Source: Pseudomonadota bacterium
GTDB lineage: Bacteria > Pseudomonadota > Gammaproteobacteria > Xanthomonadales > Xanthomonadaceae
DNA length: 6,750 nt
Assembly: GCA_023457475.1 (NCBI GenBank)
Contig: JAEWLO010000462.1
Span: 1 to 6,750 of the forward strand
Reading direction: 5' to 3'
Notes under the pieces: generated by a model
The model's input: only the letters and a program-made list of their open reading frames with translations
Database searches by the model: none
What the model was told of the DNA's origin: nothing
Program-made: the position numbers and the translations under genes
Part shown: positions 4,998 through 6,750 of the stretch, in pieces
How positions within the stretch are numbered: the stretch's first letter is position 1
How the letters are laid out: each line of letters begins with the position of its first letter

Positions 4998-6749
4998 TCA
5001 GGCTTCGCGAAGTGCCAGCGCCGGCGGGGTACGCAGGATCCGCCGTGTCCCCCACCAGCCCGCCCCCATGCTCAGCGCCACGCCCAGTGCGCCGCCCAGC
5101 AGCAGCGGCCCCCACGGCGGACTGAGCTGCAGTTCGAAGACCTGGCGGGCCACCACGCTGCCCAGCAGGGCCGCGGTACCCACGGCCAGCAGCGAAGACA
5201 GCAGGCCCAGCGCGCCGAACTCCACCAGCACCGCCCCGCGCAGCTGGCGGCGGGTGGCCCCCAGCGTGCGCAGCACCGCGCTGTCGTAGCGCCGTTCGCC
5301 GGCCGTGGCCTGCAGGGCCGCCAGCAGCACCAGCACGCCGGCCAGCAGGCTGAAGCCCATCACCAGCTGTACTGCCTGGGTCACCCGGTCCACCACCTCG
5401 CGCACCCGCTGCAGGATGCCGTCGATGTCCAGCAACGAGATGTTCGGATACTCCCGGGTCAGCCCGGCCAGCGCCGACACCTGCGAACGGGGCAGGTGGA
5501 AGGCCGTGATCAGGTTGTACGGGGCATCGCCGACCGCCCCTTCGTTGAGCAGCAGGAAGAAGTTCACCCGGAAGGAATCCCAGTCCGCCTTGCGGACGCT
5601 GGTGATGGTGAAGGTGCGCTCCTGTTCGCCCATCTGCAGGGTGACCGTGTCGCCGAGCCCCATGCCATAGCGCTCGGCCCAGCCCTCTTCGATGGACGCT
5701 TCGGGCGCGATGCTGGCGGCGTCCCAGAACCGGCCCGACAGCAGCGTGTTCGCGGCCGGGAAGTCATGCCGCCACGAGAAGTTGACCGGACGGTTGGCAT
5801 CGTCGTCCTCGTTGCTGTTGTCCTCGCGCTGGGTGCGCTGCGGCGCGCGCCCGTTCACCGCCAGCAGGCGGCCGGTACTGAACGGCTCCACGCCCGGTGA
5901 GGCCACGCCCAACCCGCGCAGCGTGTCCACCACGGCGTCGCGCTGTTCCGGCTGTATGTTCATCAGGAAGTAATTGGGGGTGTCGCTGGGCAGGCGATCC
6001 CGCCACTGCGCGAGCAGGCCCGGGCCGATGACGGAGAGCAGCAGCAGCGCGCACAGCGACAGCGAGAGCCCCACCAGCTGCATCACCGCCAGCCCGCGCC
6101 GGCGGGTCAGCGCGGCCAGGCCCAACTTCCAGCGACCACGCAGACGTGCCTGCACCCCGCGCAGCCCCCACAGGAGCAGCGCGCCCACGCCGGCGGCCAG
6201 CAGCGCCAGCGCAGCCAGCCCGCCCAGCACCCAGGCGGCCAGCTTCACATCGCCGGTGGCCTGCACCGTCAGCGCGACGGTGGCCAGCAGCGCGGCCGCA
6301 TAGACCAGCAGTGAGCTGGGCGGCATCGCCGCGAAACTGCGGTTGAGCACCCGCATCGGTGGCACCCTGCGCAGGCGCAGCAGGGGTGGCAGGCCGAAGC
6401 CCAGCAGCAGTACCAGGCCGATGCCGGCACCGGTCAGCGCCGGCGTGGCCTGTGGCAGCGGCAGGCGGTTGGGAATCAAGCCGCCGAGGGCCTGCACCAG
6501 CCCGGCCTGCGCGGCCATGCCCAGACCCACGCCGACCGCACACGCCGGCACCGCCAGCAGCACCAGCTGCAGTGCCATCGCCGTGAGGATGTCGCGCTGG
6601 CGCGCGCCGAGGCAGCGCAGCACCGCCACCTGGTCGATCCGCCGCAGCGCGAAACGGTTGGCCGCCAACGCGGTGGCCACGCCGGCCAGCAGCACGGCCA
6701 GCAGGGCGGCCAGCGACAGGAAGCGTCCGGCCAGGTCGAACGCCCCGCG
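4998..6749 (-). CDS. YbbP-like ABC transporter permease, FtsX family (N-terminus off window)
   Basis: The C-terminal 583 residues of a large inner-membrane ABC permease of the COG3127/YbbP type, which usually has about 800-840 residues. The frame is open to the window edge, so the potential starts near 6695 are internal. YbbP works with the ATPase YbbA, and the pair is linked to export or extraction of hydrophobic molecules; that partner is not in the window. About nine hydrophobic helices are visible. Two FtsX-type coupling segments repeat the same pattern: RIDQVAVLRCLGARQRDIL (visible residues 37-55) and ERRYDSAVLRTLGATRRQL (485-503), the trace of an internal duplication. Between them lies a soluble, probably periplasmic domain (about 248-455) with NFSWRHDFPAANTLLSGRFW and RKADWDSFRVNFFLLLNEGA, phrases typical of YbbP. 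A short acidic insert occurs at 5799-5825. A lipoprotein-release or macrolide-type permease is less likely, because those have a single FtsX unit. Confidence 0.93.
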   Translation of the reverse strand, partial: RGAFDLAGRFLSLAALLAVLLAGVATALAANRFALRRIDQVAVLRCLGARQRDILTAMALQLVLLAVPACAVGVGLGMAAQAGLVQALGGLIPNRLPLPQATPALTGAGIGLVLLLGFGLPPLLRLRRVPPMRVLNRSFAAMPPSSLLVYAAALLATVALTVQATGDVKLAAWVLGGLAALALLAAGVGALLLWGLRGVQARLRGRWKLGLAALTRRRGLAVMQLVGLSLSLCALLLLSVIGPGLLAQWRDRLPSDTPNYFLMNIQPEQRDAVVDTLRGLGVASPGVEPFSTGRLLAVNGRAPQRTQREDNSNEDDDANRPVNFSWRHDFPAANTLLSGRFWDAASIAPEASIEEGWAERYGMGLGDTVTLQMGEQERTFTITSVRKADWDSFRVNFFLLLNEGAVGDAPYNLITAFHLPRSQVSALAGLTREYPNISLLDIDGILQRVREVVDRVTQAVQLVMGFSLLAGVLVLLAALQATAGERRYDSAVLRTLGATRRQLRGAVLVEFGALGLLSSLLAVGTAALLGSVVARQVFELQLSPPWGPLLLGGALGVALSMGAGWWGTRRILRTPPALALREA

Positions 6750-6750
6750 C

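Overview
The window is GC-rich (about two thirds by eye) and densely coded, with strong G/C preference at third codon positions. Gene content and protein style suggest a gammaproteobacterium of the Xanthomonadaceae (Lysobacteraceae), most like Stenotrophomonas. That assignment rests on recognising gene families and their order, not on a database search.

Left half (1-3701, + strand): three genes in one tight head-to-tail operon. First comes a TonB-dependent outer-membrane receptor of the heme/hemoglobin type, whose 5' end lies off the window. Next, after an 8-nt gap, is a 192-residue cytoplasmic protein with a faint HemS/ChuX-like look. Third, after an 11-nt gap, is a secreted DUF6607 protein. 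I recall that Stenotrophomonas maltophilia has a hemin-acquisition operon described as hemP-hemA-smlt0796-smlt0797, and this looks like the same arrangement minus hemP. The likely joint role is heme uptake: the receptor moves heme across the outer membrane, the DUF6607 protein acts in the periplasm, and the 192-residue protein acts in the cytoplasm. No periplasmic binding protein or inner-membrane heme ABC transporter is in the window.

Middle (3702-4579, + strand): a hairpin at 3742-3772 may end the heme operon. It is followed by a well-placed ribosome binding site and a 261-residue exported protein of unknown function. The early coding region of this gene carries a strong palindrome.

Right half (4582-6750, - strand): a small four-helix DUF486/DMT-type membrane protein, whose stop is only 2 nt from the stop of the converging secreted-protein gene. 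Upstream of it on the same strand is the C-terminal 583 residues of a large YbbP-like FtsX-family ABC transporter permease, whose N-terminus lies beyond the right edge. A short inverted repeat sits between these two genes.

There is no tRNA, rRNA, CRISPR array, insertion sequence or phage signature. The most interesting content is the uncharacterised part of the heme operon: a receptor lacking the usual histidine between its FRAP and NPNL boxes, and two partner proteins of unknown biochemistry.
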